This document shows positions 1 to 7,258 of a stretch of DNA of 9,744 nucleotides, piece by piece. Origin of the DNA: CAWVWF01 sp963933885 (lineage in GTDB: Bacteria; Bacteroidota; Bacteroidia; Flavobacteriales_C; GCA-002722245); the NCBI GenBank assembly GCA_963933885.1, contig CAWVWF010000136.1, positions 1-9,744 of the forward strand. The letters are read 5' to 3'. A model generated the notes under the pieces. That model was not told the origin of the DNA. It made no database searches and was given only the letters and a program-made list of their open reading frames with translations. Both the position numbers and the translations under genes were made by a program. How positions within the stretch are numbered: the stretch's first letter is position 1; every line of letters begins with the position of its first letter.

Positions 1-41
1 TAGGCGCTAATATATTGAATATCAACAGATTGTGTTTTTTG

Positions 42-2018
42 TCATGTACTAAAATCGTTTACACTACAGAAAGAAGTTAATTCGTATATAATTTCATGAT
101 TTCCAGCAGTAGCAATAAGTGGATCAAATTCACCAGTAAGTGGATCCATTCCGCTACCTATCCAAGTACCACCAGTTTCAGTAGTAGCCAATGTAATTGC
201 TGGGTTGTTTAAGCAAAAAGTATCTTGAGCGCTTGAAATTATAGGAACAATAAGCGGCACAACTTCAACTTCAATAGTATCAAAATCCTCACAAGGATTA
301 GCTATATGATATACAATGTTATGTATTCCAACTCCTGCAGTTTTCGGATCGAAATCACCTGTATTCGGATTAATACCATTACCACTCCAAATTCCTTCTG
401 AATTAACAGAGGTGAATGTGTAAGCTATATCTTCAATACAAAATAGAGCTTTAAACCCTGTTGTTATCGTAGCATCTTGAAGTGGGTTAACTATTAAAGT
501 ATAGGTAGCAGTATCTCCACATGCACCTGCAATTTGGTACTCTAAAAAATGATCCCCTGTTCCAGCTGATGATGGAGAGAAATTTCCTGTTCCATCAATT
601 CCATTACCAATCCAAATCCCGCCAGTTGTATTTGATGTTAATTGAATCCCTGAATCGTTAAGACAGAATGTGTCTTGAACTGCGCTAATTATGATAGAAC
701 TGCTTGCATTTCCCGAAGAAACAGTTACCGTATCCTTTATAACACACCCTTCTGCATCAGTAATAGTTACAATATGATCACCTGCACACAGGTTAATAAC
801 AGAAGCAACAGCTCCGCTATTATTCCATGAATAGGTATATGGAGCAATTCCATCTGGTGTTACTGAAGCTGATCCGTCACACATACCAATACAGGTTTCA
901 GGTATAGAAGCCATATCGGAAGTCATATTGTCTTTTATAATTAATGTGATTGTATCTTTAACTTCTGCAGAACAGTTATAGATTGTAGCAATAATTTGTA
1001 TTGTTTCTTGCCCTTCTAATATAGCATCAGTAAGAATAGGAATATTAAATGCATCGATAGAATCATTTGCAAGGAAGGTATGATCCGTGAGTCCAAAAGT
1101 ATAATCAACACCATCTGTTGCTGTTCCTAATACCTCAAAAGTAACGTCAAGCGGATCACCAATTTCACCTGTTCTATTTAATCCGAAATTTAAATCTTTA
1201 CAGTTCTCTATTCCAATAGTATCTATTCCAGTCCAAGTGATTTGATTAATTGGGCATGGTGGATTATTTACAGCTACTAAAACTCCTGAATCGTAAATAC
1301 CATCTCCAGCATCTGCACAAACAATTTTTAAATGATATGTTTCACATGGGACTACTTGAATTCTAGCGGATAGATCTTTAGTGTATCCATCATACTCAAT
1401 TTTATTTCCACCAGTATTATCTACATAATATGCTGCATTTGAACCAGAATTAACGTTGTCGATTGAAACAAGTGTTGTTGTTCCTGGTACTGTTGCTATA
1501 TTTACTGTTCCTGTGATACCTGGCCCGCTAACAAAGAAGCCAAAAGCATCATTATATCCTCCATTTACATATTCTGGATACTCATCTGATCCCCATATGT
1601 AATCTAATATTAGTTCTTCACATATTGGTTCAATGTCAAATTCAATTACACAACCATCAAATGTTGCTAATGGTTCTATGGCTTGAAGATCTGTATCTAC
1701 AAATCCTGTTACGTTATTATTTATACCACTTCCGCCTGCTGTGTTGTCTTGTTCGAAGATAGATGTTTGCCCTGTTGTAAGCATTATCCCATTATCAATA
1801 CCTAGTCCGTCTGAAATTCCATTTGAAAAAGCTCCAAAAGCACCTGTTGGACAGTTTAGAATAACTGATCCTGGAACAACTATATTGGCCGGAGCCATTA
1901 TGCTTCCTGCGAGTGCGTCCCCCGTTACATTATTGTCGATTACAATTTGTGCCAATAAGATATTTGAACACACCACTAGATATAGAAGCCCCCATAGCTT
2001 CTTTAAACTTACCCTCAT
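42..2018 (-). CDS. Secreted choice-of-anchor L surface protein with SprB-like and Ig-like repeats, apparently truncated
   Basis: Seen: 658 aa starting at an ATG with a signal peptide (about 1-23, ending NILLAQ). Residues about 30-252 match the choice-of-anchor L family: GIMLTTG (77-83), WGSDEYPEYV (142-151), NDAFGFFVSGPG (156-167), NIATVPGT (173-180), YDGYT (209-213) and ADAGDGIYDSG (235-245). A Calx-beta-like region spans about 258-364, with GTATDGVDYTF and LEGQETIQI. A SprB-type repeat follows at about 370-433 (CIGMCDGSASVTPDG, YTYSWNN, GDHIVTITDAEGC), then three homologous Ig-like repeats from 445 onward. Known: such proteins are cell-surface or secreted type IX cargo, often adhesins linked to gliding, and normally much longer with a C-terminal sorting domain. 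Here the frame ends inside repeat three at a TGA (42-44) with no sorting domain, and the bases beyond stay open in frame to position 1. It is separated by 255 bases from the upstream gene and is probably its own transcription unit. Confidence 0.85.
   Translation of the reverse strand: MRVSLKKLWGLLYLVVCSNILLAQIVIDNNVTGDALAGSIMAPANIVVPGSVILNCPTGAFGAFSNGISDGLGIDNGIMLTTGQTSIFEQDNTAGGSGINNNVTGFVDTDLQAIEPLATFDGCVIEFDIEPICEELILDYIWGSDEYPEYVNGGYNDAFGFFVSGPGITGTVNIATVPGTTTLVSIDNVNSGSNAAYYVDNTGGNKIEYDGYTKDLSARIQVVPCETYHLKIVCADAGDGIYDSGVLVAVNNPPCPINQITWTGIDTIGIENCKDLNFGLNRTGEIGDPLDVTFEVLGTATDGVDYTFGLTDHTFLANDSIDAFNIPILTDAILEGQETIQIIATIYNCSAEVKDTITLIIKDNMTSDMASIPETCIGMCDGSASVTPDGIAPYTYSWNNSGAVASVINLCAGDHIVTITDAEGCVIKDTVTVSSGNASSSIIISAVQDTFCLNDSGIQLTSNTTGGIWIGNGIDGTGNFSPSSAGTGDHFLEYQIAGACGDTATYTLIVNPLQDATITTGFKALFCIEDIAYTFTSVNSEGIWSGNGINPNTGDFDPKTAGVGIHNIVYHIANPCEDFDTIEVEVVPLIVPIISSAQDTFCLNNPAITLATTETGGTWIGSGMDPLTGEFDPLIATAGNHEIIYELTSFCSVNDFST
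45..686 (-). repeat. Three homologous Ig-like repeats, about 70 aa each, the last cut short
   Basis: Within the choice-of-anchor L protein, residues about 445-515, 520-592 and 597-658 share the pattern FC-(N/E)-D/N, then GG/EG-(I/T)-W-x-G-x-G-(I/M)-(D/N), then G-x-F-(D/S)-P, then G-x-H-x-x-x-Y, and finally a cysteine. Examples are GGIWIGNGIDGTGNFSP, EGIWSGNGINPNTGDFDP and GGTWIGSGMDPLTGEFDP. The first and third also share AQDTFCLN or VQDTFCLN. After the final cysteine, copies one and two continue for about 15-20 residues (DTATYTLIVNP, DTIEVEVVP) that copy three lacks because of the stop codon. Such stalk repeats are common in surface adhesins of this phylum. Confidence 0.75.
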
Positions 2019-2055
2019 TTAAGTACCTTTTTGAAAGGTTAGAAATGTACTTAAA
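2018..2055 (-). promoter_or_regulatory. Inverted repeat, 9-bp arms, over the translation start of the surface-protein gene
   Basis: TTTAAGTAC (2018-2026) and GTACTTAAA (2047-2055) are perfect inverted copies with a 20-base spacer. The proximal arm ends on the first base of the start codon at 2018. The loop holds the only purine-rich stretch (AAAAAGG, minus strand) that could serve as a ribosome binding site. A smaller nested hairpin, ACCTTT-TTG-AAAGGT (2025-2039), competes for the same bases. In mRNA this would fold over the initiation region; in DNA it could be a dimeric operator. Either reading is inference from symmetry alone. Confidence 0.35.
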
Positions 2056-2180
2056 ACAAGAGCCCCCTCTATTATACAATCTAAATCCTTTTAATCCCAT
2101 CCTTAAGGTATTGATTAATATGTGATTGTGTATGTTTTTTATGAGCTATAAATTTATTATCCAATAGGGTTTAATTATTG

Positions 2181-2217
2181 AATTAGACAGTGTGGTTTGT
2201 TTCTGTAAGGTCTAATT
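2181..2217 (-). repeat. Inverted repeat, 8-bp arms, 57 bases after the cyclase stop; possible terminator or 3' stem-loop
   Basis: AATTAGAC (2181-2188) and GTCTAATT (2210-2217) are perfect inverted copies separated by 21 bases. Inner ACAG and CTGT segments could form a competing short stem. On the minus transcript the stem is followed by CAATAATTAAA rather than a U-run, so it is a poor classical intrinsic terminator in that direction. It may instead protect the 3' end of the operon mRNA or be a protein-binding site. Confidence 0.35.
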
Positions 2218-2273
2218 TTAAAGGGATATTTTCTAACGTTATTTAATTGAAAATTAAGTTTTCAAGGATGATA

Positions 2274-5200
2274 TTATCCAGTTGGACCTGCGATCCTATC
2301 GTGAATTTCTCTGAGTCGTTCAATTTTTCCTGATCTTCGATCCTTTTTACAAGTGTCTGTGAAGTACCTGTGTGATTCCAAGAACTTTACTTGAATTGGA
2401 TCCCAGTCACTTGTTGTTTTTAAGAACTTATATTTCACCAATTCTTTAGCAAGAGAGTCGCTTATTTTATCAAATTCTTCTTTTGATCTACCGAGGTAAT
2501 CTAAATCGGCATCACAAATAATTTCTTCTAAATGATTGGTAGGCTTTTGTGGAATTACAGTCGCTAAAATCATTCCTTCAACAAGATCAACCTGTTGATC
2601 GGTGAATCCGTATTTAGGTAGGAATTCTTTTGCAAACTTAGCACCTTCAACTTCGTTATTTTGATACTTATTAAGGAATCCACTATCATGGAATAATGCA
2701 GCAAGCTTAATTAACATTATTTCCTCTTCATTTAAACCTTCTGATTTCCCGATTCGTTCTGCAGAATCTATAACATCTAAAGTGTGGTGAGGACCATGGT
2801 AATATAAGTCGTTTGGTAACTCTTGCTTTAATTTATTTATGATAACATCTTTTACTTTTTCGTAGTTACGCTGACTGTAAACTTTGAAATTTAAAAGTTC
2901 AAAGAACTTTTTATTTGGCATTAATCCAGCTTCATCATCACTTAACTCCTTTTTGATACGATTAACATAATACATGTCGATTGTACCTTTATTTTTCACA
3001 GGTAAATTACCTCTGTACTCACATTCGAAATAATCTTTAATATATTCATGAGTAGTTCCGGAAACGTTAACTCTATCTGGGTCTGAACTTGTTTCCATAC
3101 GGGACGCAGTGTTAACGGTATCGCCCCAAACATCATAAAGGAATTTCTTCTTTCCAACAACACCAGCTACCAATTCACCTGTGTGTAAACCAATTCTTAA
3201 ATGCCATTGAGGTTTACCTGTACCTTCTCTGATATTACGTTTTTCCTCCATGTATTTTTGGAAGTAAAAGGCCGTTAAGACACAGTCTACAGCATTGGTT
3301 CTGTTCCTGATTGGAACACCACCAACACACATATATGCATCTCCGGAAGTTTTAATTTTCTCAACATTAAATCGACCAACGATATCATCAAACTTTGCGA
3401 AGGAATCATCTAATTCAGCAACCAGTTCTTTTGGACCTAGATTCTCTGTGATTTTTGTGAAGTTTTTGAAATCGGCAAACATTACTGTCGCAACCTCATA
3501 ATGTTTAGGAGTTGAACGACCAGTAGACATTAGTTCTCTAGCTGTTTCTCTTGGGAGTACGTTTAGTAAAAGTTCCTCTTCTTTGTTTTTTTCTGCTTCA
3601 ATTACATTCTTCTGTTCTTCTAGAATAGATTTTTGTTTTTCAACCTCTCTTGTTCTTTCTCTTACTTTTCTCTCAAGTACATTTCTTTGACGACGTGCCA
3701 TTGTAACTCTACTATATATAATTAAGAATAAGATTAAAGAACTTACTAGAATTACACCTGTTATAAACCACCATGAAAGGTAAAATGGTGGTTTAATGAT
3801 GATGTGAATTTTTTTGATTTCACTCCATTTTGAATCAGAATTTGCTGTTTTTACGTTGAAATAGTAATCACCAACTTTTAAATTGTGGAATGAGAAGTTC
3901 CTTTTGTTCTTTACTTCGATTGCTTCAGTTTGATAACCTTCCAATTGGTAGCTAAATACATTTTCCTCAGGAGAAGAGAAATGGATTCCATCAACATGAA
4001 TGATAAAAGAGTTTTTGTTATAAGGAATAGTAACTGTTATGATGTTATTCTCATCTAATTTAACATTTGATTCTTCTGGATTTAAAAGGTTAATTCCATT
4101 ATATAATACCGAGGATATGTGTACTTTTGGAGCTACACTATTACTAATTGTTCGTGTAGTATTAACGATATTATAGCCGTTAATACCTCCAAAATAGATC
4201 TTTTGATTAGAGGCTTTATAGTCCGCTCCTGAGTTGAACTCTAAGCTTTGAATTCCATCGTTTGTATTGTAGTTATAGAACTTTTCAGTTTTTAAATTTA
4301 ATTTGGAAAGTCCTCCATTTGTACTTAACCATAAATAACCGTTGGCATCAGATATTATACTGTAAATAGAGTTGTTTGGTAGTCCATCTTGAGTAGAGTA
4401 GTGCTTTGTTTTTTTTGTTTTAATGTCATATTTTACTAATCCACCACCATATAAACCTATCCAAAGGTTATTATCTACTTTCTCTAAACACAAACTTTGA
4501 AGCTCGCTTACAGGTTTTATTGAGTTGAATTGGTATGAAATATTTTGAGGAGTTTCTAAATTTGTTAAATAATAAGCGCCTGTAGGGAAAGCAACGAAAT
4601 AAATTTCATCATCTTTCTTTATAAAGCTTTTAACATTATTCAAAGGAATATGTTTTAATAACTCTAGCTCTTTATTAAGAATTCCAATTCCATTTATTGC
4701 ACCAATAATCAAATTACCATTGGATAGTTCAAAATCAAAAATAATCTCTTTTTCATCGCTTGTAGAGTCTAACTTTATATCTGTAAGGATCATTTGATAT
4801 ACAGAATCTCCTTTTGTTAAATTGTATACACCTTTACTTGTAGCAACTAAAAGTTGGTCACTGTATTCTTGAAAGTCTAGTATGTGCCCGTTGAAGGAGA
4901 TCCATTCGTAGTTGTGTGATGATTTATTTTGAATTTGAATCCCATTGCTATATCCAGAAATGAAAAGTGAATCTGTTTCATAAAAAGACCAACAATTATT
5001 GTCCGACAAGCTTGAATAACTTGATGCTTTTAGGTGTAAGAACTGTTGCTTTGAAGGATCAATTTTATTTAACCCTTTATCAGTACCTATCCATATTACA
5101 CCAAAACCGTCTTGATAAATGCATTTGATTTTATTACTTAATAAACTGTTCTTATTTTTATGATTTTTCAACCATTGGATAGGTTTGCCTTTTTCTGATC

Positions 5201-6008
5201 TATAAATAATAACCCCTTCATCAATTGTTCCTAACCAAAGCTCTTCTTTGAATTGTAAACAGCTAGTTACTTTTGATGGGATTTCAAAGATGGATGGAGC
5301 TAAGTTAATATCGGTAAATCTAAGAAGTTGATTTGAAAACACTAGACAGAAACCACTCTTGTCCACGAAAAAGTTTAATATTTCATTGTCAAAAGTTTTA
5401 ACGATTTCAATCTTTTCTTCTTTAAATTTATAAAGTGTTTTTTTATGAATAAAAAGAATTGTTTCATTGAATTTATGTAGATATTTAGTAATAATGTTAT
5501 TATCTATTAGGGTTATGTCATCAGTTGTTAAGCTATCGTCAATGTGAGCAACGTATAAACCACCTTGTGCTCCAATTAATACATTGTTACTATTTAAAAT
5601 TTCGCAAGAATTAACTATACCGATTTCTGGAATTAGCTTAGAGAAACTGTAGTTTTTAAATTCATTGGTTTTCAAATCTAATAGTGAAAAACCAAGTGCT
5701 GTTGTAAAACAAATGGTGTCTTTATTCCAAGGTTTAATCTCTAATGCATAGTTACTTCCTAACGAATTTTTATTGTATGGATCGAAGAAATAATTTTTAA
5801 ATTCATACCCATTAAATTTAGATATACCATCTTGTGTTGCGATCCATAAATAACCACCTTCGTCTTGGTAAACTGCTTCTATATAGCTCTGAGGTAAGCC
5901 ATCTTCAATTGTGTATTGATCACATTTTACTAAATCATAATTGATTGCTTTCGCGAATGAGCAAAATGTTATTACCGCGATACAAAGTAGAAGTGCTTTT
6001 TTAACCAT
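2274..6008 (-). CDS. Transmembrane receptor: beta-propeller, Y_Y_Y, adenylate cyclase and HD phosphohydrolase fusion
   Basis: Numbering is from the ATG at 6006-6008 (1244 aa). A TTG nine bases upstream (6017) would add three residues, but the ATG gives the cleaner signal peptide (MVKKALLLCIAVITFCSFAKA, cut after 21). Domains: periplasmic regulator-type propeller about 30-615, with clear blades at YLWIATQDGISKFNG (53-67), VIWIGTDKGLNKID (304-317) and YLWLSTNGGLSKLN (558-571); Y_Y_Y domain about 635-740; one membrane helix about 746-765; coiled coil 772-812; class III cyclase about 835-1017; HD domain about 1045-1180 with a conserved tail. The cyclase has metal aspartates D846 (FADFKNFT) and D890 (SGDAYM), adenine-type specificity residues K886 and D959 (YDVWGD), transition-state N966 and R970, and a VKNKG lysine loop, so it looks active and ATP-specific. 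The HD site has YHGPHHT (H1071, H1074, H1075), HD 1107-1108 and DADLD 1166-1170. Inferred: an outside ligand controls cAMP synthesis, and the HD domain may hydrolyse a nucleotide. The substrate of the HD domain and the ligand are unknown. Confidence 0.9.
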   Translation of the reverse strand: MVKKALLLCIAVITFCSFAKAINYDLVKCDQYTIEDGLPQSYIEAVYQDEGGYLWIATQDGISKFNGYEFKNYFFDPYNKNSLGSNYALEIKPWNKDTICFTTALGFSLLDLKTNEFKNYSFSKLIPEIGIVNSCEILNSNNVLIGAQGGLYVAHIDDSLTTDDITLIDNNIITKYLHKFNETILFIHKKTLYKFKEEKIEIVKTFDNEILNFFVDKSGFCLVFSNQLLRFTDINLAPSIFEIPSKVTSCLQFKEELWLGTIDEGVIIYRSEKGKPIQWLKNHKNKNSLLSNKIKCIYQDGFGVIWIGTDKGLNKIDPSKQQFLHLKASSYSSLSDNNCWSFYETDSLFISGYSNGIQIQNKSSHNYEWISFNGHILDFQEYSDQLLVATSKGVYNLTKGDSVYQMILTDIKLDSTSDEKEIIFDFELSNGNLIIGAINGIGILNKELELLKHIPLNNVKSFIKKDDEIYFVAFPTGAYYLTNLETPQNISYQFNSIKPVSELQSLCLEKVDNNLWIGLYGGGLVKYDIKTKKTKHYSTQDGLPNNSIYSIISDANGYLWLSTNGGLSKLNLKTEKFYNYNTNDGIQSLEFNSGADYKASNQKIYFGGINGYNIVNTTRTISNSVAPKVHISSVLYNGINLLNPEESNVKLDENNIITVTIPYNKNSFIIHVDGIHFSSPEENVFSYQLEGYQTEAIEVKNKRNFSFHNLKVGDYYFNVKTANSDSKWSEIKKIHIIIKPPFYLSWWFITGVILVSSLILFLIIYSRVTMARRQRNVLERKVRERTREVEKQKSILEEQKNVIEAEKNKEEELLLNVLPRETARELMSTGRSTPKHYEVATVMFADFKNFTKITENLGPKELVAELDDSFAKFDDIVGRFNVEKIKTSGDAYMCVGGVPIRNRTNAVDCVLTAFYFQKYMEEKRNIREGTGKPQWHLRIGLHTGELVAGVVGKKKFLYDVWGDTVNTASRMETSSDPDRVNVSGTTHEYIKDYFECEYRGNLPVKNKGTIDMYYVNRIKKELSDDEAGLMPNKKFFELLNFKVYSQRNYEKVKDVIINKLKQELPNDLYYHGPHHTLDVIDSAERIGKSEGLNEEEIMLIKLAALFHDSGFLNKYQNNEVEGAKFAKEFLPKYGFTDQQVDLVEGMILATVIPQKPTNHLEEIICDADLDYLGRSKEEFDKISDSLAKELVKYKFLKTTSDWDPIQVKFLESHRYFTDTCKKDRRSGKIERLREIHDRIAGPTG

Positions 6009-6020
6009 AATTTTCAACTA

Positions 6021-6051
6021 CAAAGGTGCGGTTTTAAGCTGTGAATAACAA
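6021..6051 (-). promoter_or_regulatory. Weak candidate Bacteroidota promoter upstream of the cyclase gene
   Basis: In the 44-base gap between the EnvC-like stop and the cyclase ATG, the minus strand reads TTG (6051-6049), then 20 bases, then CACCTTTG (6028-6021). The Bacteroidota housekeeping consensus is TTG near -33 and TAnnTTTG near -7, so the match is seven of the eight -7 positions counting the two unspecified bases, with acceptable spacing. A transcript from here would have a leader of only about a dozen bases. This could give the receptor its own expression apart from the envelope operon. A match this short may be chance in AT-rich DNA. Confidence 0.22.
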
Positions 6052-6052
6052 T

Positions 6053-7258
6053 TTACTTTTTAGAAATCCACAAACTCGGATTTTGTTTTGCATTTCCTTT
6101 CCAAATTTCGAAATGCAATTCCGTTTTTCCGTTCTCGTCTGTTTTAATTTTACCAATTTCTTCTTGAATATCTAGTTCATCCCCCTTCTTAACATATACA
6201 GAGGACAGATTAGAGTACATTGTGAAGTAAGATCCATGTTGGATTAGTACAGCATTTTTATCTCCAGGTAATACAATTACCGCAACTACTTTTCCTTTAA
6301 AAACTACTCTTGCTTTAGTTCCTCTATTTGTAATGATATCAACTCCGTTATTAATTGTTTTTAAATGATCGAAAACTTGATGCTTTTGATTACCAAATTT
6401 CCCTGAAATTGTACCTCTTCCAACTGGCCATGGTAATTTCCCTTTGTTATTAGTAAAAGAGATGGATAGTTTTTTTGCTTTAGGCGTTACTCCAAATTTA
6501 GTGTTCTTTTTACTTTTCTTAAGCGCCTCTTTTAATTCTCTTTCGATAATTTTTTTGATTGCATTTTGAAGTTTATTGGCTTCCCTTTTTTTACGTGTTA
6601 TATCTTTCTTAAGATTCTTTTCATCACTTCGTAAAGCTTGGTATAATGATTTCTTCTCAAGTTTTTCTTGTTCAAGCGCTGTATGTTCAGTCCTCTTGTT
6701 GTTTACCAATAAGACTTTGTTTTTCTTTTTCGATTCGAGCTGAAGTATCTTTTCTTCTACCTCTATTTGTTTTTTCTCGATTTCCTTAGCCTGATAAACT
6801 CTGTATTCTGAAATCTCATGAATATAGTTTAAGCGCTTATACGCTTGATTGAAGTCTTCAGCGGAAAATATAAAAATTAACTTGTTTGTAGCATTTCTGT
6901 TTTTGTAAGCGAATCGAACCATTTTTGAATACTGAGTTCGAAGTGCTTCTAATTGATAGTTTAAAGTGTCTATATAGTCTTCTTGGTTATGAATAGATTT
7001 ATCGATGTACTTTACTTCATAGCTAATGGCAGAAATGAGTTCCTGACGAGCTCCAATTTTTTTTCGAAGTATTAATAATTGAATTTCAGATTTACGCTTA
7101 TTGGCTTTAGTTTCTCCTAATAAACCATTTAGTTTTTTGAGTTTATTTTGGATTAATTGTCGCTTCTTCTTTAATTGATTTTTATTCTGTGCTTGCGCAC
7201 TCATACCCATTGCGAGTAGTAATAAAATTAATAAGCTATTCTTAATCCATCCTCTCAT
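6053..7258 (-). CDS. EnvC-like murein hydrolase activator (degenerate LytM/M23 domain)
   Basis: Seen: 401 aa. A signal peptide (residues 1-23, cleavage after SAQA) is followed by a long lysine/glutamate-rich coiled coil (about 25-250) and a LytM/M23 domain (about 275-398, starting at LPWPVGRGTISGKFG). In active M23 peptidases the zinc site is built from HxGxD and HxH, with a further His in a YxHL motif. Here the first is NNGVD (N303 replaces His, D307 kept), the YxHL position is YSNL (N350), and the HxH is ELH (E380, H382 kept). Three of these four histidines are therefore lost, so it should not cleave peptidoglycan itself. Known: EnvC/NlpD proteins with degenerate LytM domains activate periplasmic amidases at the division septum, with the coiled coil binding divisome partners; that role is inferred here. 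The start ATG lies inside the end of the DUF4292 gene. No amidase gene is in the window. Confidence 0.88.
   Translation of the reverse strand: MRGWIKNSLLILLLLAMGMSAQAQNKNQLKKKRQLIQNKLKKLNGLLGETKANKRKSEIQLLILRKKIGARQELISAISYEVKYIDKSIHNQEDYIDTLNYQLEALRTQYSKMVRFAYKNRNATNKLIFIFSAEDFNQAYKRLNYIHEISEYRVYQAKEIEKKQIEVEEKILQLESKKKNKVLLVNNKRTEHTALEQEKLEKKSLYQALRSDEKNLKKDITRKKREANKLQNAIKKIIERELKEALKKSKKNTKFGVTPKAKKLSISFTNNKGKLPWPVGRGTISGKFGNQKHQVFDHLKTINNGVDIITNRGTKARVVFKGKVVAVIVLPGDKNAVLIQHGSYFTMYSNLSSVYVKKGDELDIQEEIGKIKTDENGKTELHFEIWKGNAKQNPSLWISKK

Noticed and set aside
42..44. TGA as a recoded sense codon (alternative code or selenocysteine)
   Set aside because: Another gene here (the TPR gene) terminates at TGA, tryptophans use TGG, and nothing indicates a selenocysteine element; a nonsense change or error is simpler.
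1741..2022. Plus-strand open frame of 93 codons
   Set aside because: It lies antisense inside the well-supported choice-of-anchor L gene and has no recognisable domain or signal; it is a shadow frame.
1913..2125. Plus-strand open frame of 70 codons reaching into the intergenic gap
   Set aside because: Mostly antisense to the signal-peptide region of the surface protein, with low-complexity composition and no family features.
2121..2125. TGTGA as a Crp-like cAMP receptor site near the cyclase and the surface-protein gene
   Set aside because: Only a half-site; the partner TCACA at the required spacing is absent.
2243..2257. TTAATT-GAA-AATTAA hairpin just past the cyclase stop as a terminator
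   Set aside because: The six-pair stem is all A/T and no U-run follows on the minus transcript; such a match is expected by chance in AT-rich DNA.
2019..2273. A clear Bacteroidota promoter (TTG...TAnnTTTG) for the surface-protein gene
   Set aside because: I found no acceptable -7 match with a properly spaced TTG on the minus strand; an isolated TATAAT lacks a -35 partner.
3295..3501. Plus-strand open frame of 68 codons
   Set aside because: Antisense to the cyclase catalytic core, whose motifs prove the minus-strand reading.
2274..6008. Calling the large receptor a hybrid two-component histidine kinase because of its propeller and Y_Y_Y domains
   Set aside because: No histidine-kinase phosphoacceptor, ATPase, receiver or AraC domain is present; the cytoplasmic part is a cyclase plus HD domain.
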